Positions 56,017-64,000 of a stretch of DNA of 64,000 nucleotides are shown here, piece by piece. The notes beneath the pieces are model-generated. The model did not search any database, was not told the DNA's origin, and was given only the letters and a program-made list of their open reading frames with translations. The DNA comes from Nitrosomonas eutropha (GTDB taxonomy: Bacteria > Pseudomonadota > Gammaproteobacteria > Burkholderiales > Nitrosomonadaceae). Numbering within the stretch: the stretch's first letter is position 1; each line of letters begins with the position of its first letter. The stretch spans positions 53,743 to 117,742 of the forward strand of contig NZ_QICQ01000003.1 in the NCBI RefSeq assembly GCF_003201195.1, in the 5' to 3' direction. Made by a program: the position numbers and the translations under genes.

Positions 56017-58710
56017 TCATCCCCCTGCTACATGAATATCCAGCTTCACCAGATCGAGCAATGCTTCATCGCTCATCTCAGTGAGATTGATTTCTCCGTT
56101 TCCTTCAACCACATCCTGTACCAGTTGTTGCTTGGCGTGGATCAGCTCGTCGATGCGTTCCTCAATGGTGCCACGACAAATAAATTTATGCACCAGTACA
56201 TTTTTGTGCTGACCGATACGATAGGCACGATCAGTTGCCTGATTTTCCACGGCCGGATTCCACCAGCGATCAAAATGGACGACATGTGAAGCGGCCGTGA
56301 GATTAAGGCCTGATCCGCCCGCCTTGATGGACAGCACAAAAAATGGAACGCTTTCATCCTCCTGAAAACGCCTAACCAGTTCGCGTCGCCGGACTACCGG
56401 TGTTCCGCCATGCAGCACCAGCCCTTCTCGCCCGAACACGCTGCCAAGAAAGGCGGCCAGTGGTGCGGTGGTCTCCTGAAACTGCGTGAACACAAGCAAC
56501 TTCTCCTGCCGGGCCGCCACTGTCTCGGCAATTTCGTGTAAGCGCGCAAATTTGCCGCTCTCTTCAGGTTTCCAGCCGCCATCGTTCAGCCATTGCGAAG
56601 GATGGTTGCAAATCTGCTTGAAACGCATTAAAAAAGACAACACCAATCCCCTGCGCTCAATACCTCCAACCGATGATCCCAGCGCACGAGCCAGCGCCTT
56701 TACCGCCTCCTGGTAATGGATCGCCTGCACTGTGCTCAGGGAACACCAGGCAGACAATTCGGTTTTGTCCGGCAGATCAGAAATGATGTGCCTGTCCGTC
56801 TTGAGGCGCCGCAGGATGTAGGGTGCAATCAGTGTGCGCAACGGCCCGAAATACCCTGTTTTCGATAGCCGTTTGGTAAACCTGGAAAAAACACGTTCCG
56901 AGCCTAGCAAACCGGGATGCGTAAAATCGAAAATCGACCAGAGATCGGAAAGCCGATTTTCTACCGGCGTGCCGGTCAACGCAATACGCGCATCAGCCTT
57001 GAGTTTTTTCACCTCACGTGTCTGTTTAGCTGCCGGATTCTTGATCACCTGTGCCTCATCAATCACGACCAGTCGCCAGCTCACCTCCCTCAATTTTGGT
57101 AGTCGCGGCAGCGTGCCATAAGCCGTCACCACCAAATCGACACCAGTCAATTGTTGCGCATCCAGTGCCTGCAATGCCTCGCGCGTCATTCCCGAAGGAT
57201 GAGCCAGCACACAACGCAGATCGGGTGCAAAACGCGCCGCTTCCTGCATCCAATTGGCCAGCAGGGAAGCCGGTGCAACGAGCAGACTAGGACGCGCAGT
57301 GAGTGTGCCATCTGTCCCGTCCCGCTTGAATAAAAGTAACAGCGCCAGCACCTGGATAGTCTTACCCAGCCCCATGTCATCGGCCAGGCAGGCACCCAAC
57401 CCGAGACGGGTGAGAAACGACAACCAGCGCACGCCCTCCTGCTGATAGGGGCGCAGTATCGCATTGAGCGCAGGGCCGGGATCCACGGTAGCCAGCGTAC
57501 CAGGTGCCCGCAGACCACGCAATGTTTTGGCCAACCACGGCCCTGCCGCAAGTTCCGCCCAATCCGGATCCGGTGCTTCTTCGTCGAGTGTCGCGCCAGC
57601 AAGCAAGCGCATGGCCTCCGCCAGCCGCAAGCCGTCCGCCGCACCGGCCTCGATTTCCCGGAAACGATCGATGACGTGCGAGAGTTGCTTGCGATCCACC
57701 TCAATCCACTTACCACGTATCCATTGCAAACCGTCAGCACCAGCCAGCATGGCGCGAATCTCCTCGGCCGTCAGCGGTTCTCCGTTGATCGTCACATCCA
57801 TACGGAAATCGAGTAGTGCGTCCAACCCCAGACGGGAAGGTGCACCGGCACCCAGAGCGGCGCGCACCCTGGGACGAGCCGGGCGTCCAGCCTGCCACTG
57901 AGCGGGCATGCGCACCACAATGCCGGCAGCCTCGATGCGTGGCAGATCGTCAAGAAGGCATATGGCATCCTCCACCTGCCAGCGCAAGGGATGATAAATC
58001 TCACCGGATTCGATCATTGCAGCGATCCATTCGCACTGCTCCGCCGCGCGCTGTATCGGCATCAGCAACGCGAGCAGCTGTGCCCTCTTGCGACTGCCGG
58101 AAAATTCGACAAGCGCCTGCGAAAGCGGCAAATGTTGCGCCTTGCCGTAAGTTGAGAGCCGCGTGGTATACGTTGCCAGGAAAGCAAACGGCATATCCGG
58201 ATCCTTGCGGTTTTCGGCGAGATTAAAATACACGCGCCCAACCAGATTCCAGGCCGGATGCCGTACTTTCAGAAATTCCGCTAGCGATAATCCGCTGGCA
58301 GAACGCTCGCTTTCCAGCGCCGTACCAATTTCGCCCCACAGCGCAGCTAATATTTCCGGTGAGAGATATTCAGCACCAGGCATAGGCGGCACATCGAGAA
58401 TCAGCGTCTCAAGTGTCAGCGTATCGGGTGGTGGGATTGTTCCTGCATCAGGCGCAACACACAGTGCGGTCAAGTAACGTACCGCGAAATCGCGCCAGTA
58501 CGCCCACACTGGCGGCAGCGCCATGGCAACATACGCGCTTCCCAGCTGTAACAAGCCATGTCCCGCATCAACTGCAAAAGCTGCGACAACTTCTTCGGCT
58601 ATTGCGACAGGTAATGATGACGCTTCCGGATCAGGCAGGCACGACAGACGACCGGCAGGAGTAAGTGACAAAGACAATGCAACAGTTGCAGATTTTGATC
58701 GGGTTGTCAT
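56017..58710 (-). CDS. SNF2-family DEAD/DEAH-box helicase
   Basis: An 897-residue SF2 ATPase. The N-terminal 400 residues include an SNF2-associated bacterial region (GIVVRMPAQW, DFRMDVTINGEPLTAEEIRAML). The helicase core runs from about residue 410: motif I DDMGLGKT (444-451), motif II DEAQ (551-554), motif III LTGTPVEN, and the C-lobe with VFTQFQETTAPLA, LSIKAGGSGLNLTAASHV and DRAYRIGQ. It likely remodels protein-DNA complexes or translocates on DNA. Paired with a SWIM gene three bases downstream; the pair is recurrent in bacteria but without a settled role. Confidence 0.92.
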   Translation of the reverse strand: MTTRSKSATVALSLSLTPAGRLSCLPDPEASSLPVAIAEEVVAAFAVDAGHGLLQLGSAYVAMALPPVWAYWRDFAVRYLTALCVAPDAGTIPPPDTLTLETLILDVPPMPGAEYLSPEILAALWGEIGTALESERSASGLSLAEFLKVRHPAWNLVGRVYFNLAENRKDPDMPFAFLATYTTRLSTYGKAQHLPLSQALVEFSGSRKRAQLLALLMPIQRAAEQCEWIAAMIESGEIYHPLRWQVEDAICLLDDLPRIEAAGIVVRMPAQWQAGRPARPRVRAALGAGAPSRLGLDALLDFRMDVTINGEPLTAEEIRAMLAGADGLQWIRGKWIEVDRKQLSHVIDRFREIEAGAADGLRLAEAMRLLAGATLDEEAPDPDWAELAAGPWLAKTLRGLRAPGTLATVDPGPALNAILRPYQQEGVRWLSFLTRLGLGACLADDMGLGKTIQVLALLLLFKRDGTDGTLTARPSLLVAPASLLANWMQEAARFAPDLRCVLAHPSGMTREALQALDAQQLTGVDLVVTAYGTLPRLPKLREVSWRLVVIDEAQVIKNPAAKQTREVKKLKADARIALTGTPVENRLSDLWSIFDFTHPGLLGSERVFSRFTKRLSKTGYFGPLRTLIAPYILRRLKTDRHIISDLPDKTELSAWCSLSTVQAIHYQEAVKALARALGSSVGGIERRGLVLSFLMRFKQICNHPSQWLNDGGWKPEESGKFARLHEIAETVAARQEKLLVFTQFQETTAPLAAFLGSVFGREGLVLHGGTPVVRRRELVRRFQEDESVPFFVLSIKAGGSGLNLTAASHVVHFDRWWNPAVENQATDRAYRIGQHKNVLVHKFICRGTIEERIDELIHAKQQLVQDVVEGNGEINLTEMSDEALLDLVKLDIHVAGG

Positions 58711-59536
58711 GTTCTGTTGAATAGCTCCTTTCTACGGCCCTCATATATTTCTGCAAATCCCATCTTCCGATTTCTCGCAAGCACCCCGCTTGTTTCGTGT
58801 CCCATGGCGCCCCCAAAAACTGGATAAATCACGCGCAGTAAGCCTAGATGGTGTATTTGCTTGTTTGTTATGTTTGCTTATTTTATTTTTGATAATTGAA
58901 ATAAGAATCATTACCATAACAGGCACTTAAATAGTACATTACGGATGTCGGTATAGCATCTGCTGAATCACAAAAACGTAAGGCCGGCAAACGTTCGGCT
59001 CCGACTATGAGCTAAAGAAGCAATAAAACCCCGCACCAGTTAATAGCTTCGTTTCTTCTCTCCGCTTCTACAACATAGACAAAACGGGCACTGCATTCTC
59101 CGCCCAAACCCCTTCTGATTACAAAGTAGGCCATCTCCCCATCGGACACCTCACCTGCAGCATAGACAATTTACCGAGGTTCCAATCAGCAAACACTTAC
59201 TTGGCTGCTGAAAAAAAATGCATATTTTTGCATTTAATTTATTTTCCCAGCCAGATCTTTAAGCTTACCAATTTTGCGCCTCATAACCTGAAAATCATGC
59301 AATGTCAGCCATTTCCTCATTTTTTAGGACTTTGCTGCTATTTTTTGACTTTCAAGCGCATAAATGGGTACAACACTTGCAGTAATAACGCGCGCAACAA
59401 ATATTCCGGTAAAATCAATAAGTAACCAGTATTCATAACGTACACCCGTCTCCAGACGTAGAATACTAAGAAATATATCGATAGCCTTCTTCAACCGCCT
59501 GCTGATGTTTTAATTCCCCCATCTCCGAGAAAAACC
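58711..59536. other. Long gene-poor region before the Old Yellow Enzyme gene
   Basis: 826 bp with no convincing gene. Open frames of up to 74 codons (e.g. 59201-59425) have no recognisable motif and poor starts. The region has a Fur-box-like site (58892-58916) and AT-rich blocks. It might be decayed coding DNA. The OYE promoter should lie within about 59400-59530 but no box pair is clear. Confidence 0.45.
58892..58916. promoter_or_regulatory. Fur-box-like sequence
   Basis: The hexamer series GATAAT, TGAAAT, AAGAAT, CATTAC (58892-58915) resembles Fur sites; the right part matches the 19-base consensus at 13 positions. The nearest gene downstream is the SNF2 gene on the minus strand (start 58710). 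No iron-uptake gene is adjacent, so a site left from a lost gene is possible. Confidence 0.25.
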
Positions 59537-60658
59537 ATGACTACCACACTTTTTGATCCGTTTGATCTTTCCGGTCTGCAACTGGCTAACCGTATTGTCA
59601 TGGCGCCGCTGACACGCAACCGTTCACCCGGTGCTGTCCCGCAGCCCATCACTGCCACCTACTACGCACAGCGCGCCAGTGCCGGTCTGATCATCACCGA
59701 AGCAACGGCAATCTCTGCGCAAGGGCAAGGTTACGCCAACGTTCCTGGGCTTTATACGCAGCAAGCACTGGATGGCTGGCGCACCATAACCGATATCGTA
59801 CACACCAGGGGTGGCAAAATTATTGTACAGCTGTGGCACGTTGGCAGAATTTCACACAATAGCCTTCAGCCGGATAACCAGCCGCCAGTAGCACCTTCCG
59901 CCATTCGGGCACAGAGCACAACCTACTTAATTGATGCCAATGGGCAGGGTAGTTTCGTACCCACTTCGCTACCGCGCGCACTGGCAGCCAGCGAACTGCC
60001 CGGCATTATTGATGATTACCGTCGTGCTGCGCGGGCAGCCATTGAAGTTGGCTTTGATGGTGTAGAGATTCATGCCGCCAACGGCTATCTGATTGATCAA
60101 TTCCTGCGTTTGAGTTCCAACCAGCGCAGCGACAATTATGGCGGCAGCATTGAAAACCGTGCACGCTTCCTACTTGCAGTGGTTGAAGGGGTCATGGAAG
60201 AAGTGGGTGCAACGTGCCCTGCTGGGATCCGGCTATCACCCGTCACTCCCGTTTGTGATGTATTTGATCCTGAACCGCAACCACTATTTGAATATGTGGT
60301 ACGCGGCCTTGCCAGGTATGCACTGTCTTATATCCACATTATTGAAGGAGCGACTGGCGGCGCCCGCGATCATCAACAGGGCAATACACCATTCGACTAT
60401 GCCACCCTAAAGCAAGTTTACCGCGATGCCGGTGGCAAAGCCGCCTGGATGCTCAATAACAACTACGATCCTGCACTTGCCCGTCAGGCGATTGAAACCG
60501 GCCAGGCAGATCTGATCTCTTTTGGCCGCCTTTTCATCAGCAACCCTGATCTGGTTGAACGACTACGGAAAAATTCACCCTTAACCACACCCGACACCAG
60601 TACTTTCTATGGCGGCAATGAACATGGTTATACGGATTATCCTTTTCTGGACGCGTAG
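59537..60658 (+). CDS. Old Yellow Enzyme-family alkene reductase (NemA-like)
   Basis: A 373-residue FMN-dependent ene-reductase. FDPFDLSGLQLANRIVMAPLTRNRS begins the TIM barrel, then WHVGRISH, GFDGVEIHAANGYLIDQFL, SSNQRSDNYGGSIENRARF and ADLISFGRLFISNPDLVERL. Relatives reduce N-ethylmaleimide, nitrate esters and alpha,beta-unsaturated carbonyls using NADPH. A TetR regulator gene, commonly adjacent, is not seen here. Isolated gene next to broken genes, possibly acquired. Confidence 0.92.
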   Translation: MTTTLFDPFDLSGLQLANRIVMAPLTRNRSPGAVPQPITATYYAQRASAGLIITEATAISAQGQGYANVPGLYTQQALDGWRTITDIVHTRGGKIIVQLWHVGRISHNSLQPDNQPPVAPSAIRAQSTTYLIDANGQGSFVPTSLPRALAASELPGIIDDYRRAARAAIEVGFDGVEIHAANGYLIDQFLRLSSNQRSDNYGGSIENRARFLLAVVEGVMEEVGATCPAGIRLSPVTPVCDVFDPEPQPLFEYVVRGLARYALSYIHIIEGATGGARDHQQGNTPFDYATLKQVYRDAGGKAAWMLNNNYDPALARQAIETGQADLISFGRLFISNPDLVERLRKNSPLTTPDTSTFYGGNEHGYTDYPFLDA

Positions 60659-60744
60659 ATTATCAAGAGAGTTAAACTGTAGAAGATCAAACCTGTAACA
60701 CAAGCACATAATTTCGTAGCAAAAGCGCGCAAACAGGCGGATAG

Positions 60745-61245
60745 GGAAGAAACAGAGCGATCAAACTGGTGGATGCCATTGCCACCGCTGCCCTTGAGTA
60801 CGATGCCGGCCAGATTCAGAGCCCGGAGTGCATGGTCGTGCCCTTTGGGATTGGTGGCGCAATGCTGAGCATGCCGGCCACCGCGCATGATATCGGGATT
60901 CACAAACTCGTGACTGTACAACCCGCAAACAAGGAGCGGCAACTGCCCACCATCCACGGCACAGTAACTGTGTGCGATACGGAAACCGGCAAACCCATCT
61001 GCCTGCTTGACGGCCCGGAGGTGACTGGACGGAGAACGGCCGCTGTCACGATGCTTGCAATCCGTACCTTCCTGAAGCAAGCGCCTCGTGAAATCCTGCT
61101 GATTGGAACAGATGTACAAGCGCGGCACCACGTTCAGGCGCTCTACGTACAGAAGGGGGCTTTGTATGAACAGGCCATGCCCGCGAGATCAAGCAGCCTG
61201 ACATGTCGCTCTAAAGAGTCGACCTATAGCGAGCGCACAACATGA
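60745..61245 (+). pseudogene. Fragment of an ornithine cyclodeaminase/mu-crystallin family gene
   Basis: Open from 60745 to 61245. The stretch KLVDAIATAALEYDAGQIQSPEC ... PFGIGGAMLSMPATAHDIGIHKLVTVQP, GTVTVCDTETGKPICLLDGPEVTGRRTAAV and EILLIGTDVQARHHVQAL is the central part of ornithine cyclodeaminase-family enzymes (including the bacterial delta-1-pyrroline-2-carboxylate reductases). The N-terminal 30-40 residues are missing, with a stop at 60742. The homology ends after the Rossmann motif (about 61160), with an unrelated 25-residue tail. Roughly half of the normal 315-residue protein remains, so it is almost certainly inactive. Confidence 0.75.
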
Positions 61246-61279
61246 CCTTTAATTTTAATGACTTCCAAAGGGGCACATA

Positions 61280-62851
61280 TTGATTACCACATGGCTTAAT
61301 GCATTTTATTCAATTCAACCTGATACATCTAATCCCGCGCAAAGGGTTAGCTTTGGCACGTCAGGGCATCGCGGCTCATCGCTTGCTGGCAGTTTTAATG
61401 AATTGCATATTCTCGCCATTGCGCAAGCTGTGGTGGATTATTGCCAGCAAGCAGATATCAGTGGGCCGTTGTTTCTCGGTCTAGATACCCATGCCTTATC
61501 GCGTCCAGCCTGGGATGTGGTGCTGCAGGTGTTAGTCGCCAATCAGATTGCTGTATTTGTCGCTACAGAGCGTGGCGTAACAGCAACGCCTTTGGTCAGT
61601 CGGGCGATTTTGGCGCATAACGCGCAGCACCCCACAGACTTGGCGGATGGCTTAATTATTACTCCATCGCATAACCCGCCTGAAGATGGCGGGATTAAAT
61701 ACAACACCCCTGATGGCGGACCCGCGGACAGTGATGTCACCGATTGGATTGAAGCGCGAGCCAATCAGTACTTGCAGAAGCAGTGTGCTGAGGTAAAGCG
61801 AATGGATTTGCAGGATGCCCTGAGTCAAGTGCAAGAATACAACTATGTTGCGCATTATGTGGCAGAGCTGGGGCAGGTGGTTGATTTGCCAGCGATTCGC
61901 CAGTCGGGCCTCAAATTGGGTGTGGATCCCATGGGTGGCACAGGCTTGCCGGTTTGGCAGGCGTTGGCACTTGATCCAGCGTTCAATATTACTGTGGTGA
62001 ATACCAGCCAAGCAGCAGATTTTGCTTTTATGCCGCCTGATCACGATGGCCGTATCCGCATGGATTGTTCCAGTCCCGCTGCCATGGCTAATTTACTGAA
62101 GATTCGTCAACAGTTTGATCTGTCCTTGGCCAATGACCCAGATGCCGATCGGCATGGCATTGTGGATGCCGCTGGCTTAATGAATCCCAATCATTTTTTA
62201 TGCGTATGTGTTGATTACTTATTAACCTATCGACCGCTGTGGTCTAAGTCATTGAAGATTGGCAAAACCTTGGTCACCTCATCTTTAATGGATCGCATTG
62301 TGGCAGCGCATGACCGTGAGCTGTATGAAGTGCCGGTGGGTTTTAAGTGGTTTGTTAAAGGCTTGCATCAAAGTTGGTTGGCCTTTGCCGGTGAGGAGAG
62401 TGCCGGTGCGAGTTTATTAACCTTTGACGGGCAAACCTGGACCACCGATAAAGATGGCATTGCGCTGTGCTTACTGGCTGCGGAAATTAGCGCAGTCACT
62501 GGCTTAACCCCATCGCAGTATTACGCCAAACTAACAGAGCAATATGGCCGTCCGTATTACCGCCGCATTGATGCACCGGCCACAGCCGAGCAAAAGGCGG
62601 TATTTAAAACTCTGACCGTTGCGCATATTACTGCCACAGAATTGGCCGGTGAGCCGATAGAGTTGGTGTTGCTCAATGCACCCGGCAATGGTGCGTCAAT
62701 TGGTGGGATTAAAGTCTGCACCGAAAACGGCTGGTTCGCCGCCCGACCCAGCGGCACAGAAGCCCTGTATAAAATCTATGCAGAAAGTTTTATCAGTGAA
62801 CAGCATTTGCAACAGTTGATTGATGAAGGACAGACGTTGCTTAATTTATAG
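61280..62851 (+). CDS. pgm: Phosphoglucomutase (alpha-D-glucose phosphate specific)
   Basis: A 523-residue mutase interconverting glucose 1- and 6-phosphate, feeding glycogen and nucleotide-sugar synthesis. RVSFGTSGHRGSS, the phosphoserine loop IITPSHNPPEDGG, the metal motif DPDADRHG, FAGEESAGASLLTFDG and AARPSGTEALYKIY are all present. It aligns in mind with E. coli Pgm throughout, with an N-terminus about 15 residues shorter. The start is TTG at 61280 with AAAGGGG upstream; the frame opens only at 61262. Codon use (many GCG/TTG/TTA with T-ending codons) looks different from neighbouring housekeeping genes, suggesting acquisition. Confidence 0.92.
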   Translation: MITTWLNAFYSIQPDTSNPAQRVSFGTSGHRGSSLAGSFNELHILAIAQAVVDYCQQADISGPLFLGLDTHALSRPAWDVVLQVLVANQIAVFVATERGVTATPLVSRAILAHNAQHPTDLADGLIITPSHNPPEDGGIKYNTPDGGPADSDVTDWIEARANQYLQKQCAEVKRMDLQDALSQVQEYNYVAHYVAELGQVVDLPAIRQSGLKLGVDPMGGTGLPVWQALALDPAFNITVVNTSQAADFAFMPPDHDGRIRMDCSSPAAMANLLKIRQQFDLSLANDPDADRHGIVDAAGLMNPNHFLCVCVDYLLTYRPLWSKSLKIGKTLVTSSLMDRIVAAHDRELYEVPVGFKWFVKGLHQSWLAFAGEESAGASLLTFDGQTWTTDKDGIALCLLAAEISAVTGLTPSQYYAKLTEQYGRPYYRRIDAPATAEQKAVFKTLTVAHITATELAGEPIELVLLNAPGNGASIGGIKVCTENGWFAARPSGTEALYKIYAESFISEQHLQQLIDEGQTLLNL

Positions 62852-62886
62852 GATATTTCTGTAGATTGCTTCTGTAGGTTGGTATC

Positions 62887-63726
62887 GTGCTTGATTCAGC
62901 GCAGCGTTTGCTCAATCCAGAAACCTTACTGCAGCCCACCCCCATTGTACTTTTGATTGCCGCGCTTTCGATTGTTGCCAACGAGGGCCTCTTTCACTAC
63001 ACCATACGCGCTGCGCGCAAGTTTAATTCAAGTTTGCTAACGGCCAATGCCTGGCATCACCGCTCCGATGCAATCTCCTCGATTGTCGTGTTGATCGGTG
63101 TGACTGGCAGCTTACTTGGCTTGCCTTACCTGGATGCCTTTGCTGCCCTTGGCGTGGCGTTAATGATCGGTAAAATTGGCTGGGATCAAACCTGGGCGTC
63201 TATTCGAGAGTTAATTGATACGGGCATGGAGCCAAAAGCTGCCGCGGCGTTAAAACGTATCATCGAGACGATTGACTGTGTGCGAGGTGTACATATGCTA
63301 CGCAGCCGACGTATGGGCGGTGCTTATTTGATTGACGTACATATTGTTGTGAGCGAGCGTTTAAGTGTTTCTGAAGGCCACAGGATTGCGGAGTATGTGC
63401 GTTTGAAATTGATTGGCTCACATGAAAATATTACTAATGTCCTGGTTCATATTGATCCTGAAGATGATTCGGTCGCAGTATTGTGTGCGGACTTGCCGTT
63501 ACGACGTGAGGTGCTGAGGGACTTGCGTAAGGCATGGGCTGCAGATTTTGATTCATTCAAGTTAGACGAGGTGACATTGCACTATCTAAACGGCAAAGTG
63601 CATGTGGATCTGGTCTGTACAGCCAATGCTGTCAATGCAAATGCTGGGCAATTAAGCCAACGATTACAAGAGCAGGCCGAGGTGCTTGATTATATTGGTG
63701 ACGTACGGGTGTACAGGCAGTGTTAA
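62887..63726 (+). pseudogene. Cation diffusion facilitator transporter lacking its N-terminal third
   Basis: The 279-residue open frame starts (GTG 62887) at RLLNPETLLQPTPIVLLIAALSIVANEGLFHYTIRAAR, which in CDF transporters lies after the third membrane helix. The second half of the transport core (NAWHHRSDAISSIVVLIG) and the cytoplasmic domain (ALKRIIETIDCVRGVHMLRSRRMGG; ENITNVLVHIDPEDD) plus a C-terminal extension are intact. The first ~100 residues with the HxxxD metal site of helix 2 are absent, and an in-frame stop lies at 62875-62877. It therefore probably cannot transport. It sits 35 bp after pgm, with the break precisely at their junction. Expression as a partial protein cannot be excluded. 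Confidence 0.75.
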
Positions 63727-63799
63727 GGAGTTAGTTAAACATAGTTGTTCAGTCCCGGAGATTGTATAGATAAAGCTCGTTATCTGTTTAGTCCCACGG

Positions 63800-64000
63800 T
63801 GTGCCGGTGTAACATATAACCAGCTACGGAGGGATGATTTATGGGACAGATATTACACGGAAGCGCCCGCACGACAGTGGCGGTGCGTCGAGCGATACAA
63901 AATAGTCAAGAGAGTCTGAATGTTCTGGCCAAGCGGCATGGGATTAATCCAAAAACGGTAGCGAAGTGGCGGAAGCGGGAATTCACCCACGATGCACCGA
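63800..64000 (+). mobile_element. Left end of an IS481-family insertion sequence (runs off the window)
   Basis: The sequence from about 63800 (TGTGCCGGTGTAACATATAACC region) has the TGT...AACAT look of an IS481-type terminal repeat and directly precedes a transposase gene. The boundary is inferred, as the right end is outside the window. Just upstream two GTT(C/T)AGTCCC copies (about 63748 and 63786) are seen. Confidence 0.6.
63841..64000 (+). CDS. IS481-family transposase, N-terminal part (truncated by window end)
   Basis: The first 53 codons are visible: MGQILHGSARTTVAVRR, then a helix-turn-helix (SLNVLAKRHGINPKTVAKWRKRE), characteristic of IS481-family transposases of the ISxac/ISPsy type. 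The DDE integrase core should follow beyond the window. GGAGGG lies seven bases before the ATG. Whether the copy is intact cannot be judged. Confidence 0.85.
   Translation, partial: MGQILHGSARTTVAVRRAIQNSQESLNVLAKRHGINPKTVAKWRKREFTHDAP

Noticed and set aside
59201..59425. 74-codon open frame in the gene-poor right arm
   Set aside because: No motif, no ribosome site and AT-driven composition.
1..64000. CRISPR array, tRNA or rRNA genes, prophage
   Set aside because: No regularly spaced repeats, no tRNA cloverleaf with CCA or TTC loop in the intergenic gaps, no rRNA sequence and no phage structural genes were seen on either strand.

Overview
The window looks like chromosome of an ammonia-oxidising betaproteobacterium of the genus Nitrosomonas. 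The decisive marker is a nitrosocyanin gene (49021-49437), a red-copper protein known only from ammonia oxidisers. The housekeeping gene orders (rodZ-pilW-rlmN-ndk, ispG-hisS-yfgM-bamB-der, rpmH-rnpA-yidD-yidC-mnmE, rpsO-pnp) fit that assignment. The species is not resolved.

Layout. 1-390: wreck of a group II intron reverse transcriptase. 386-5839 (minus): signalling and pilus block with a degenerate EAL-HDOD protein, a GGDEF diguanylate cyclase, a GAF-containing PilB/GspE-type ATPase and a metallo-beta-lactamase-fold phosphodiesterase. 5928-8356 (minus): UspA, a TerC-type membrane protein with an 11-base G tract in its gene, and a patatin lipase. 8640-9590: proline iminopeptidase. 9610-14133 (minus): complete late biotin pathway bioB-F-H-C-D; comF is divergent. 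14962-17065: trmL, a DUF488 protein and an AT-rich FkbM methyltransferase. 17376-20930 (minus): ADP-ribosylglycohydrolase, 6-phosphogluconate dehydrogenase and zwf, ending in a strong terminator. 21048-23561 (minus): yggU, yggT, proC and two small membrane proteins. 23898-30817 (plus): rpmH, rnpA, yidD, yidC, mnmE, rpsO, pnp. 31233-37286 (plus): a complete tripartite RND efflux system.

37300-39310 is the most unusual part. Two attC-like recombination sites follow two genes on the minus strand, a DPH6-like ATP pyrophosphatase and a multiply frameshifted papain/C39-like peptidase. No integrase gene is present, so this looks like a small integron cassette cluster lacking an integrase, lodged between der and a DUF2007 gene.

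39331-48723 (minus) is a long housekeeping run from ndk to der. 49021-54989 holds nitrosocyanin, an HpnO-like aminotransferase, the dnaQ-rnhA-yafS/gloB neighbourhood known from other proteobacteria, and a thioredoxin-like protein. 55096-58710 (minus) is a SNF2 helicase and SWIM zinc-finger pair. The right end (58711-64000) is accessory: a long gene-poor stretch, an Old Yellow Enzyme, a fragment of an ornithine cyclodeaminase-family gene, phosphoglucomutase, a cation-diffusion facilitator lacking its N-terminal third, and the start of an IS481-family element cut by the window edge.

No tRNA, rRNA or CRISPR array was seen.
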